A DNA stretch of 22,691 bases from Beroe ovata (Eukaryota; Ctenophora; Nuda; Beroida; Beroidae): the NCBI GenBank assembly GCA_946803715.1, contig CAMPET010000012.1:198714-221404 (forward strand), written 5' to 3'. Below, piece after piece: positions 8,869-17,595 of the stretch (its first letter is position 1; the number at the start of each line of letters is the position of its first letter). The notes beneath the pieces were generated by a model. The model did not search any database, was not told where the DNA came from, and saw nothing but the letters and a program-made list of their open reading frames with translations. The translations under genes and the position numbers were made by a program.

Positions 8869-9493
8869 TCAATCTTCTTCAATACCATCATATGCACCAT
8901 ACGGGGTGAAACTGGCTGGCAATGCTTTTCCTTCACTTCCATATGATAAGTTTTTGCATTCTTTCCTGAAATCAAGTCTTTGCTTGTAATCCATAATATG
9001 CTGCTTTTTTATAGCTAACTCCATAAGCAAAGCATCTCGTTTTGCAATCTTTGACTCATTAAACTTTTCAGGTTCTCTGGAGAGAAGGGCAGATTGCTCT
9101 TCTTTGTAAAGAACACATTCATTCATTGCTGATATGCGCCTCTCTGTCATGGCTTTAAATGCTTCCTCTTGTGCTATACAGTATGACTTAGAAACTGTTG
9201 CCTCCTAAAATATATTTATCAGTACTATATTCTGTTCGATTGGAGGACAAAGAAAATGGAAATTTGCCACCTCAATTAACAAAAATCTGGATTTTCCCCT
9301 GAGTCAACAATGGTCTACTTACTGGTAAGTATTTCTGCACATCCCAATTACGTTTTGAAAAGGGCTGAAAAACTGATTTAGCATATTCCACTGCATCCTC
9401 CTGTCTAAAGTTCCATTCTGTCAGTGACTTTTTAAATGCTTCCAAAGAATGACAATTGATAGTTTCATATTCTTTCTTTAAATTGAAAGACAT
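8869..9493 (-). CDS. Small two-exon coiled-coil protein, possibly CFAP141-like
   Basis: Exon 1 is 9493-9323 (57 codons, donor GTAAGT) and exon 2 is 9204-8869 (acceptor TTTTAG, phase 0), giving 168 residues. Both ends are clean and codon use is ordinary, so I think it is a real gene. Exon 1 starts MSFNLKKEYE and is rich in charged and aromatic residues. Exon 2 forms a long helix with EEAFKAMTERR and MELAIKKQHIMDYKQRL, ending in YGAYDGIEED. The helix recalls the axonemal protein CFAP141 (DUF4558; human has EESFQKAM and ELALAKKQLL in like positions), a microtubule inner protein of cilia. The match is weak, and exon 1 has no counterpart there that I know. Otherwise unrecognised. Confidence 0.7.
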
Positions 9494-9627
9494 TGAACAT
9501 CACCTCCTTAACCTGAATGAAATGTTTACATTGAGAAATAATGATGATTATCAAACACGAACCCCCTGCTACATATTTGGAGGATATAAACAGAGTAATA
9601 GCTCAATAACTATAAAGTCATATTATG
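9494..9627. other. Upstream flank of the minus-strand gene cluster
   Basis: Short AT-rich flank with no coding signal; it should include the promoter of the gene starting at 9493. ATAAAGTCAT is duplicated at its right edge, just before the SINE-like repeat. Confidence 0.4.
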
Positions 9628-9840
9628 ATTATAAAGTCATAGTCTCAGTAGTATGCCTTAGTTCCTTAAATCAAACAGGCCCAGTGGCAGAGACTTTCCA
9701 TGTACACGAGGTCGAAGATTCCTCCAGCTCCCTGGCAGGATTTTACCTTTGGGCAGATACCTTAGGCCAGTGATAGAATCCCACCTGTGCCAGCAAAGAT
9801 AATGGATAAATAATAAATAAATAAATAAATAAATAAATAA
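9628..9840 (+). mobile_element. SINE-like repeat, copy 1, with (TAAA)n tail
   Basis: The 169-bp body (9628-9796) is repeated at 13703-13871 in the same orientation without gaps, with seven differences by eye (about 96% identity), mostly A/G and T/C. It is followed by a TAAA-type simple tail to about 9840, as in many SINEs. GATAGAATCCCACC near 9772 resembles a decayed tRNA B box and T-stem; a convincing A box is not evident. No open frame of meaning. The SINE assignment is inference; a non-LTR retroposon tail is the alternative. Confidence 0.6.
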
Positions 9841-10640
9841 AACTTTTTGCCTTCAGGCAACTCTATTCTGACATTTCACTCTTCATGAATTTGATTCAGT
9901 GAATTATGTACCCACACGGAGTACTCCCAAATAACAAAAGTAATNTTCACTAAGTGTCTTACTTAATTTCTTGATGCTGGAGTAAAGATAAAGACTGTTT
10001 CACGGTGCTATACCCGGTAACAGGGGGTGACTGCTTGGGGGGCCTACCTCATAAAAAGCTCTCCCAATTTAAACACCCCGAAAGCTGAGGTAGGTATTGG
10101 ACTGATGATGCCTGCACACCACTCATCTTGGTGTGATTCATTTAGATCTTGCTGTTCACCACAATGTTTACTTAAAGTGATCTTGGGGTTCAAGTACAGA
10201 GTTGGAGAAAAGTCTTGCAGATTGATGTCTCAGAGGAATCTATCTTTTCTGAAATATATCTTTTCATGAAGTATGTAATTTAAAAATTGCATTTACTTAA
10301 TATTTATTCCTTTCTCTTGGCTACAAAGGGGTTTTGCCTCAGAAAGTCATTGAACTTGGCTTTGTTAGACAAATAGTTATCTCCTTCAATTTTCTCTAGT
10401 ACTACAGACGAAATGTACCAATAATTACTGTACCAATAACAACTGGAGTTTATCCCTGGCGTTTGGAATTTTGATTGCTAGCACCAATGGTAAGCCGGTA
10501 GGGAAAAATTTTACAATTTGCATAACAATATTCCAACGATAGATATAGATCTTGCAGGTTCATTCAAAAATAGATATTGGTGGTAATTTGTTCCCGCGCT
10601 GCGTGACCCAAATACTCCGCGCGCGCTGCGCGNAGTGAAA
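9841..10640. other. Non-coding stretch left of the Gypsy-type fragment
   Basis: No recognisable protein in either strand. An undetermined base lies at 9945 and another at 10633, inside a CGCGCGCTGCGCG run. The GC-rich run at 10595-10633 resembles the hairpin DNA at 13.3 kb in composition. Probably decayed transposon DNA. Confidence 0.45.
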
Positions 10641-12371
10641 ACGAACTATAGCAGCAATGAACTGTTGAGTTTGGGTGAGAAACCCATCATTGAGTTGTTA
10701 CTGAACTCGATCCCAGTTAAGTTAGATACAGGGGCTGCTTTCACATGTATGTCACTTTGACATGTATGTCATAGTTTAATAAGTTGAATAATTGTAGTAG
10801 TTATAGTGTATTTGACAGTTCTAATAATCTTTGTGTAACCAGTGGCCATAATATGGTTAATGTTAAATGCATAGCTAAGACATCTGTCCCTTATAACGGT
10901 GTGTTGCACCATAATCTGCCATTGCACGAAGTCGACACCAATTTCCCAACTCTTCCTGATCGTGATTGGATCCGGGTGATTTCTGATCAGGATTGGTTTT
11001 CCAGGTTAATCGACAGTGAACAAACGATCCCAGTTTGTCGAGGAGATGAAAAGAGCTGGTGTGGTTATGAAGCACGTCTCAATCTGAAGTCTGGGGCAAA
11101 ACCCAAATTCTGTGAAGCCCGATTCACTGCGTTTTCGATCAAGAACAAAGTAAATGATACTCTGAAAGAGATGACCAAGGAGGGACTGCTAGTTCCGGTA
11201 GACCATTCCGAGTGGGATTCTTCTATTGTACCAGTGATCAAACCAGATAAGTTGATACGAATCTGTCGTGATTACAAATCCAGAATCAACATTAAACCCA
11301 GCACTAGACACCAAGATTTATCCTCTTCCAACAGTTTTGTGGGTATGGTTGGTGGCGAGCTGTTCACTAAGATAGATTTAAAGAGTGCCCACAACAGTCT
11401 GATGTTAAGTGAGGGTGATCAGATAATCACGACGATGAACACTCCTTTGGGACTGCTTATGTGGACACGCCTACCTATCCTTCGGAATCAATTCTGCTGG
11501 TGCCCAGTTCCAGTGCACCATTAACGAAGTTCTTCTAGGAATCAAGCAAACTTGTTGCCGTGTCGACGATATACTGATAACATGGTGATGGAGAGCACAT
11601 GTCGAATGTGAGACAAGTTGTGCAGAGGCTTGAATGGGCTGAATTCCGTTGCAAAGCAGAGAAGTCTGAGTTTCTGAAGCTGTCCGTTGTGTCCCTGGGG
11701 CATCACATGTCAGCCCAGGGAATTAAACCTGTTGCTTCGAAAGTTGGAACGCTGGTTAAAGCTGACTATCCCGAGAGCAGAGATCAGATGATTGCTTTCC
11801 TGGGTGCAGTCCAATACTGTACCAGAAACTTACCCAACTTATCGACTGTGATTAAACAATTGAATCAGCATTGCTCAGCTCAGGTTCCATGGATATTTGG
11901 AGAGCAGCAGAGCTGAGCATTTGATGATCTGAAGAAATTATTGGAGCCCGTTAAAAGGTTAAAGAGTGCACAGACACGAGTTTTGTGGACATTGGGGGAG
12001 TGATCTCGCACAAGTTTCCAAAATGCAACGAAAAACCGATCGAGTTTACCAGTAGAACCCTGCGTGAATCAGAGAGAAAATAATCTCAACTGGAGAAGTT
12101 TCATATGCAAGTATATGCATGGAAAATCCAATTTGAAGTCGACAACAAGCCACTACAATACATCTTCCATCAACACAAAGCAGTTCCTGAGATGGTAGTG
12201 AGCAGATTCCAGCGATGTGCTCTCATACTTGCCAACACAATTGCCAACACAAAACTTGATTACCCAATTTCCTACAGACCGACAGGAAAACATGCAAACG
12301 CAGACATTTGCAGTCATTTTCCTTTGAAAAATAGGGAAATGACACCTGTCCCTGATTCGATAGTGTCATGA
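10640..12371 (+). mobile_element. Decayed Ty3/Gypsy-type retrotransposon pol (protease, RT, RNase H)
   Basis: Parts of a pol gene occur in order but in broken frames. A retropepsin fragment has the DTGA motif at 10725-10736. A reverse transcriptase starts in frame 10784-11523 with DYKSRIN and KIDLKSAHNSL, shifts frame near 11470, and has the catalytic VDD motif at 11562-11570. A further RT piece is at 11599-11916, ended by a stop. An RNase H end is at 12105-12371, with a DNKPLQYIF and YRPTGKHANADICSHFP pattern. Stops and shifts interrupt it at several points. I saw no gag upstream, no integrase downstream and no LTR pair, so it is a dead internal fragment. Confidence 0.88.
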
Positions 12372-12452
12372 TGAGTACAGGTGAATGAAACTCAAAAGGT
12401 ATGACACATAGATCATAAATTGAACCTCACACAACCCACTGATCAACTGGCA
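12353..12452 (+). repeat. 100-bp inverted repeat, left arm (end of the Gypsy-type fragment)
   Basis: These 100 bases match the reverse complement of 14381-14480 at 89 positions without gaps (counted by eye). The left arm overlaps the last codons of the RNase H-linked frame, so the repeat is probably part of the same retroelement family, with the second copy inserted in the opposite direction. Confidence 0.88.
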
Positions 12453-12660
12453 GTTTGGGAATTAAAACTTTTTTAAGCTAAAACTCCATCTTCAGGATCT
12501 CTGTGATCGATCACCAATTAAATATTTACAGAACTGAAGATGGTGTACCGTGTATGTCACACTGAAACGTTTTTAACTCACTAACAATGACTGTTTCACT
12601 TGTTGTATCTGTGCGTTATCAGAAATTCCAAATTCTTGATTTCTCATGCAACTGCTACAA
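12453..12660. other. Non-coding repeat debris
   Basis: No coding signal. CCATCTTCAG (12488) and CTGAAGATGG (12533) form an inverted pair, and GAAACGTTTTTAACTCA follows; such endings are common in invertebrate retroposons. Confidence 0.4.
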
Positions 12661-12679
12661 AACACCCCAATACTCCAAC

Positions 12680-12990
12680 TCAATAATTTACTTTCTCATT
12701 TACAATCTTAAAAGTCTCAATAAGATTGCCCCTTATTCTATGCTCAGCTAGAGTAGTTAAATTAAGTCTATCCGACCGTTCACTGTAGGGAAGGGTTCCT
12801 ACGCCACCAATGAGCCTGGTAAAACAACGCTGAACTCCTTCGAGTTCTATGATTTTCCCCAGTTGCCATGGCAAACAGCAGGACTCCCGCAATTGAACAC
12901 AATATTCTAATCTAGGCTAAATCAGTATTCTATAAATTCTGAGCATAACATGAACTTCTTTATTCACATTTCTATTGACCCAAGCGATTG
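12680..12990 (-). mobile_element. Non-LTR retrotransposon fragment (C-terminal end of reverse transcriptase ORF)
   Basis: The minus-strand frame from 12892 to 12680 carries ELEGVQRCFTRLIGGVGTLP, then YSERSDRLNLTTLAEHR and IRGNLIETFKI. This is the hallmark region after the RT domain in CR1/Jockey-type elements (E-x-V-Q-R-x-x-T-R-x-I ... L-P-Y-x-E-R ... L-N-L-x-T-L-x-x-R-R). Upstream to about 12990 the frame reads on with stops and a PRLEYC-like piece. No RT catalytic core or endonuclease is visible, so it is a short, 5'-truncated or broken copy. Confidence 0.8.
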
Positions 12991-13017
12991 TTCAATTTAC
13001 ATCTTTCAAACATGTAT

Positions 13018-13412
13018 GTTTTTTGCGCGCGCGCAAGAAGCCAAGAAAAGTGGACAAAATATTATATCATCCGGCAAAATTGCCTGATGATGACATGATA
13101 GGCCCAACCGAAGCACTGCAAAACGAGCCGCTAGTGCCATGCCAATTGTTTGCAAATCGTCTGCGCTGCGGTGCGCGCCGCGCGCGATGAAATTCTTGAC
13201 AGCAGACATGACACAAAACAATGCAGGGGTTATTTGTCAGAATGTCAGATGTTACTTGACCTGTTTCTCGCGCACGCGCGCCTTCATCGAAGGCCGAAAC
13301 AGGCCTGTTTGCCGGATGTTATCTGTCCACTGTTTCTTGCGCGCGGCGCGCGCGCCTTCATCGAAGGCCTTCGATGAAGGCCTTCGATGAAAGCGCGCGC
13401 GCCGCGCGCAAN
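13018..13412. mobile_element. GC-rich foldback element (MITE-like) ending in a strong hairpin
   Basis: The stretch after TTTTTTGCGCGCGCGCAAGA (13018) contains GTGGACA, ATCCGGCAAA and GCCTG. The reverse complement of this appears, with indels, at about 13290-13350, giving imperfect inverted arms around 200 bp of unique DNA. At its right end 13337-13368 pairs with 13380-13411 (32-nt arms, one mismatch, 11-nt spacer), and 13356-13379 is a perfect palindrome. An undetermined base follows at 13412. No transposase. Foldback/MITE is my inference; an assembly fold-over is possible. Confidence 0.6.
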
Positions 13413-13702
13413 TGCAGTCATTCTTTTCGACTCATGGTAAAATACGATGTTATTTTCGATAACAATATGCTACGCAAATTGAAACGATTAAAGAAAGTCG
13501 GACAACCGGGCAAGCACCATTTTTGTACCTATTCGAGGAAATGGCTGAATCGTGATCAAGTACTCCTTCATAAAATCATTGGTTCAAATAAGTACGTTAG
13601 ATTTTGATCACAGGTCATGTTTAGCTGTCGTTCTAAAGTACCGTCCTGTTGTCGGTTCCAATGGGTAGTGTATCACGTCCACTTGGCGGGTTTTCTAGTA
13701 TT
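13413..13702. other. Repeat island flank, no gene supported
   Basis: An open frame of about 60 codons up to 13607 is basic (KLKRLKKVGQPGKHHF) but resembles no family I know. Given the transposon surroundings I treat it as debris. Confidence 0.35.
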
Positions 13703-13871
13703 ATTATAAAGTCATAGTCTCAGTAGTATGCCTTAGTTCCTTAAATCAAACAGGCCCAGTGGCAGCGACTTTCCATGTACGCGAGGTCAAAGATTTCACC
13801 AGCTCCCTGGCAGGATTTTACCTTTGGGCAGATACCTTAGGCCAGCGATAGAATCCCACCTGCGCCAGCAA
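13703..13871 (+). mobile_element. SINE-like repeat, copy 2
   Basis: Same 169-bp body as copy 1 at 9628-9796, same orientation. Here the 3' end runs into AGCCGCAAGGATAATTGATA rather than a long TAAA tail. Copy 2 keeps CpG where copy 1 has TpG or CpA at several of the seven differences, as expected if copy 1 decayed by deamination. Confidence 0.6.
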
Positions 13872-14670
13872 GCCGCAAGGATAATTGATAATGATATGGA
13901 TATGGATCAGGGAGTAATGCTACAAATTTAACAGTGTTATTGTAAGATTACTTTCCATCCTCGCTGCACTGGCGGTTAGGCGGTATTTTATCCCTGGCAA
14001 AATCATTATTATTTATTATATTGCGCGGCGCCGGTAAAAAGAAAAATCTTGTTTGGGCGTTTGGCGTTGTCAGATTTTATCTGACCTCTGAGGTAACTGC
14101 ATTTGACAAGCTTGGCGGTATTAAACTCAGCTGACACGAGCCGCGAAACGGCGCGGCGCAGCGAGCGCCAAAATATCTTGCGTGTTGCGGGGCTGTCATA
14201 AGTGAAGCAAAACCACTGATCTAGCCACTAATGGCTAAGCGGCTTGAATAATGAATAATTGCGTTTGCGCCGCGGGTACGGACATATCTTCGATCGATAA
14301 AACAGCGGCTGTCATTACTATTGTCATTATTGTGCATTGGCATTATTGTATATTGGCATTTTGCATTAAGACTATGAAATTGTCAGTTGATTAGTGGGTT
14401 GTGTGAGGTGTAATTTATGATCAATGTGTCATACCTCTTGAGTTAGATTCACTTGTTCTCATCATGACATTATCGAATCATCTCATAGATTTATCTTCTG
14501 TTCATTGTTCAATTTATTAAGAGAATGAATAAATTTTTGAATAATTTTCGAATAAAGCGACATTTCATTTTTATTGTCGGGGTTTTATTGTTGTTGCAAC
14601 CTATGTGCAGAATAAGCTGTCTAAATTCTGACTATGGGTGAAAGCCATTATCATCCTTCTTTATCCAGCA
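13872..14670. other. Right part of the repeat island and upstream flank of MRPL41
   Basis: No gene seen. It contains GC-rich patches (GCGCGGCGCCGG near 14023; CGGCGCGGCGCAGCGAGCGCC near 14150), short ATTGTCATTATTG-type repeats at 14310-14360 and the right arm of the 100-bp inverted repeat. The last 120 bp should hold the MRPL41 promoter; a CCTTCTTTATCCAG acceptor-like sequence ends two bases before the ATG. Confidence 0.5.
14381..14480 (-). repeat. 100-bp inverted repeat, right arm
   Basis: Reverse complement of 12353-12452 with 11 mismatches and no gaps. Homology stops sharply on both sides, so only this piece of the element is shared. Confidence 0.88.
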
Positions 14671-15015
14671 ATGGCTTCAACTGGAACAGTTGGCCAAGTA
14701 ATGAGAGCATGTATTAGGAGGGAAAGATTTATCAAGCTTCATAAGCACCGTGGACCTAAAACAGGAAAAGATGATCGAACTGGTTCCTATTGGAGAGAAG
14801 ATTTGAGGTCCACTTCTAGATATGGATACATTTCAAAAGATAACAGCATGTTCATTGAAGATACCTTGATGGTTCCCAAGTTCATTGTGCCAAACTTAAC
14901 CAAGTTTAAGCTTAGGGCTTTTGTTTCACCAGATATCAGTCCTAAGGATCTATCTCCAGATGAACCTGTACAATATTTGGATACAATAGCATTGAATACT
15001 GGAAGCTTTAAGTGA
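14671..15015 (+). CDS. MRPL41: Mitochondrial ribosomal protein mL41 (MRPL41)
   Basis: A 114-residue frame. The diagnostic block MVPKFIVPNLTKFKLRAFVS matches human MRPL41 [20 protein letters not shown]. Upstream HKHRGPKTGKDD corresponds to the SKRGPRSFRG region. The protein belongs to the large subunit of the mitochondrial ribosome; the basic N-terminus (residues 1-20, with RACIRRERF) is a likely import signal. I chose the ATG at 14671 because an upstream in-frame start would be GTG and a pyrimidine-AG acceptor ends two bases before it. Human has 137 residues and about 30 more at the C-terminus. Here the stop TGA lies within AAGTGAGAT, a fair splice donor, so a further exon is possible, though I found none. 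A AATAAA signal is at 15168. Confidence 0.86.
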   Translation: MASTGTVGQVMRACIRRERFIKLHKHRGPKTGKDDRTGSYWREDLRSTSRYGYISKDNSMFIEDTLMVPKFIVPNLTKFKLRAFVSPDISPKDLSPDEPVQYLDTIALNTGSFK

Positions 15016-15371
15016 GATAATATGTACAATTTGAAATGACTACTTTATGACTAAGGTTCATTTGTAATGGTTGGATATTGCTGCACTGGTGTGCATTACA
15101 TTTTAAACTATGTGTACAAAAGTATCACTGTAATTCATTCAAAAGACATTCTCCCTTAATCCTATCAAATAAATATCTCTTCATCAGGTCTACGGCTAAT
15201 TGTTAAATATTTCATTGCTCTTGAAAATTTTCCATTCTGATTCTATTGTATCATGAAGTTGAATGATAGCTCACATTTAATGTCATACATTTGATTGTGA
15301 TTTGATATTATAGATAAGCCCACTGTGCATCCATTTAGGGAAAATGGCATAATTCTTTAGAAGAAACAGAA
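15016..15371. other. Spacer between MRPL41 and RAB3
   Basis: About 355 bp, AT-rich. It carries the MRPL41 3'UTR with its AATAAA and, at the right end, an ATTCTTTAG acceptor-like sequence 12 bp before the RAB3 ATG. No other gene seen. Confidence 0.5.
15168..15173 (+). terminator. Polyadenylation signal AATAAA of MRPL41
   Basis: AATAAA 153 bp past the MRPL41 stop and well before RAB3. It is the only canonical signal in that spacer. Confidence 0.5.
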
Positions 15372-16705
15372 ATGTCACCAACTGCATCAGAGACTCCGAT
15401 TGCTGACAGCAGTCCTGGAGCTGAATACAGTGATATGAATTTTGATTGCATGTTTAAAATTCTACTGATAGGAAATTCTGGAGTAGGCAAAACATCATTT
15501 TTGCTCCAGGTAAATTGTAAAAGGATCAGATTGTATCTGCAAAGAAACCTTTGTTGTTTTTTACATTTGATTAAAACATTATTGAACATCCTCAGTATTG
15601 TGAAGGGAAATTCAACCCTGCATTTGTGAGCACAGTTGGTATTGACTTCAAGGTTAAGACTGTTAAAGTCAAAGATAAACGTATTAAGCTCCAAGTATGG
15701 GATACTGCTGGACAGGTTAGATGTATTTGAACTCTTTGTTTCATGAATAAGCTCTGACCAGTTATCCTATTTTCGCTAAATTTGTTTTTTGTCAGGAAAG
15801 ATACAAAATCATTACAACTCAGTACTACCGACATGCAATGGGCTTCCTTGTGATGTATGATATCACAAATGAGACATCATTCCTCGATATTAGAAACTGG
15901 CTCAGTCAGGTGAGACCCGAGCATTAAGGGTATAAAAGTTCACGATCTTTTTCGTTCACTTTTATTTGGCAGTTATTATCTTCTTATTCTGTCATTTAAC
16001 ACACTTTCGCCAGGTACAGCAACACAGCTTCGGAAATGCTCAAATACTGATAGTTGCAAACAAAAGTGACCTCGAAGACCAAAGAGCAGTTCCTACACAG
16101 CGTGGAAAAGTCAGTACCATCTCAATGAACAATAAGACTGATGTACATAATTCAGATTGGTATCATTTACCAACAATCAATTGTAATAGGATCTGGCTGA
16201 CGAGTTAGGTTATGAATTCTTTGAAGCAAGTGCAAAGACAGCAGAGAGTGTGCAATCCACATTCCATGCTCTCGTCAGCGCTATTTGCATTCAGGTTAGT
16301 TTGATAATACATTGTTACATCACACCATGAGGTGCGTATTTGGCGAAGCAGAGTGAAATTTGGGCAATACGCACCGAATAGGTGTGATGTAACAATATTA
16401 TTTTACTATTGGAAAGTAAGCTACTGTTGCCGCTGCATTTCAGCATTTCAACTTTTGAGACATCCTCATGAGTTAAATGATATACTGTACACACCTTCCA
16501 AGAGTCATACCTTGTCAACTGTCAATAACCTAGTATAGTATAGGTATCCTTCACGACATTTACTTTTGAAGATCTATATCGTCTTGAAAATTGAAATCTG
16601 ATTTCATTATAGATGGCAGACAGTGTGAATGCATTACCTGACTCACAAGATGTAGTCCCCATCGACAAATCAAACTCTCAGTCGGATTCCTCATGTTTCT
16701 GTTAA
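15372..16705 (+). CDS. RAB3: RAB3 small GTPase
   Basis: Six exons are 15372-15509, 15596-15715, 15796-15909, 16014-16109, 16190-16294 and 16613-16705. All junctions are GT/AG and phase 0, giving 221 residues (human RAB3A 220). GTPase motifs: P-loop GNSGVGKT (34-41), switch [15 protein letters not shown], switch II DTAGQERY, NKSD and [18 protein letters not shown] and [13 protein letters not shown] are the signatures that separate Rab3 from Rab8/10/27. The C-terminus ends SSCFC, a CXC double-geranylgeranylation motif. Rab3 acts on secretory vesicles before calcium-triggered exocytosis. The P-loop has NSG where human RAB3A has NSS. Intron 5 holds a foldback repeat. The next gene, RABIF, encodes a Rab chaperone that acts on Rab3. 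Confidence 0.95.
16311..16396. repeat. Nested foldback repeat in RAB3 intron 5
   Basis: Outer arms 16311-16326 (ATTGTTACATCACACC) and 16381-16396 are perfectly complementary over 16 bp. Inner arms 16331-16340 (GGTGCGTATT) and 16366-16375 are perfectly complementary over 10 bp. The arms are offset by 4 and 5 unpaired bases, with a 25-nt core. The design looks like a small MITE or a structured intronic RNA. Confidence 0.9.
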
Positions 16706-17595
16706 AGGGCTCATGAGTTTTGGTGACATTCTGCTCATCCTGATATCCTTGAATCGCAAATGATTAACATTTATATTAAGCGTGTTTGGTGTCTCTTCAT
16801 TTTAGAACTTGCATAGAGACAATTGTCTACTTTGTAAAGAGTTGATGTATGCTCAAATATTAAGCATGTGTTCCAAACTATTGCACATCAAATTAAAAAA
16901 CACGAACTCTGGGAAATAGGAAATAAGCCGCTGGGGGGTATTTTGTAAATGATCGGTTGAGTCCTCTACTTTTTGAATTGAACTGTTACAATATTGCAGC
17001 CAATGAATTTCCATTATAACAGGCAGGACCTGTTCCTAGTTGTCAATGAAGTATGTGTGACCGATTTTTGACGCATAATCTTTGGTTTTAAAATTGACTT
17101 CTCTTTCCGATTATTTTTAATCTCATTCTATTTCGATTTTATTAAGGTAATATGATTGAATCGCTTTTAAGATTGATGTATTTGAGGATTAGATTTATTT
17201 GCGGTCATGCTGAGCATGTTATGAAATGAGTTTTGTTGATTAATTGATTCCTAATTTATTTAAATTGACATAATATTTGAAAGTTGTCTAGAGAAATAAT
17301 GTTGACATAAGTTCTTCTTTTGATTCTTAATTGGTGGTTGGTGGTTTCATGATGCTCGACAATGAATATTGATGAATGATCTTCCTCCGGGCAACTTGTT
17401 CATTTATCTATTCTCTGTACTTAATATCTCATGCAACAATATTTCAATTGTTGATGGCATTTGAGTATTGGATTGATTGCTTCATCATGTGACATTCAAA
17501 TATCATCAAATGGCAATGATGGACGTCATTGAACATTCATCTCTAGAATTTTCAATTACCACTCTACCACTATTATTCCATAAGGGACAAGGATC
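16706..17595. other. Spacer between RAB3 and RABIF
   Basis: About 890 bp, AT-rich, with many TTGATT and ATTTAAT words. It holds the RAB3 3'UTR and the RABIF promoter. No further coding region seen. Confidence 0.5.

Noticed and set aside
13006-13607. Several Arg/Ala-rich frames in the GC-rich element
   Set aside because: They arise from CGCGCG runs and palindromes and differ by frame without any conserved pattern.
9628-13871. The two 169-bp direct repeats as LTRs of the Gypsy-type element
   Set aside because: No TG...CA ends, no primer-binding site or polypurine tract seen beside them, and copy 1 has a TAAA tail typical of SINEs or non-LTR elements.
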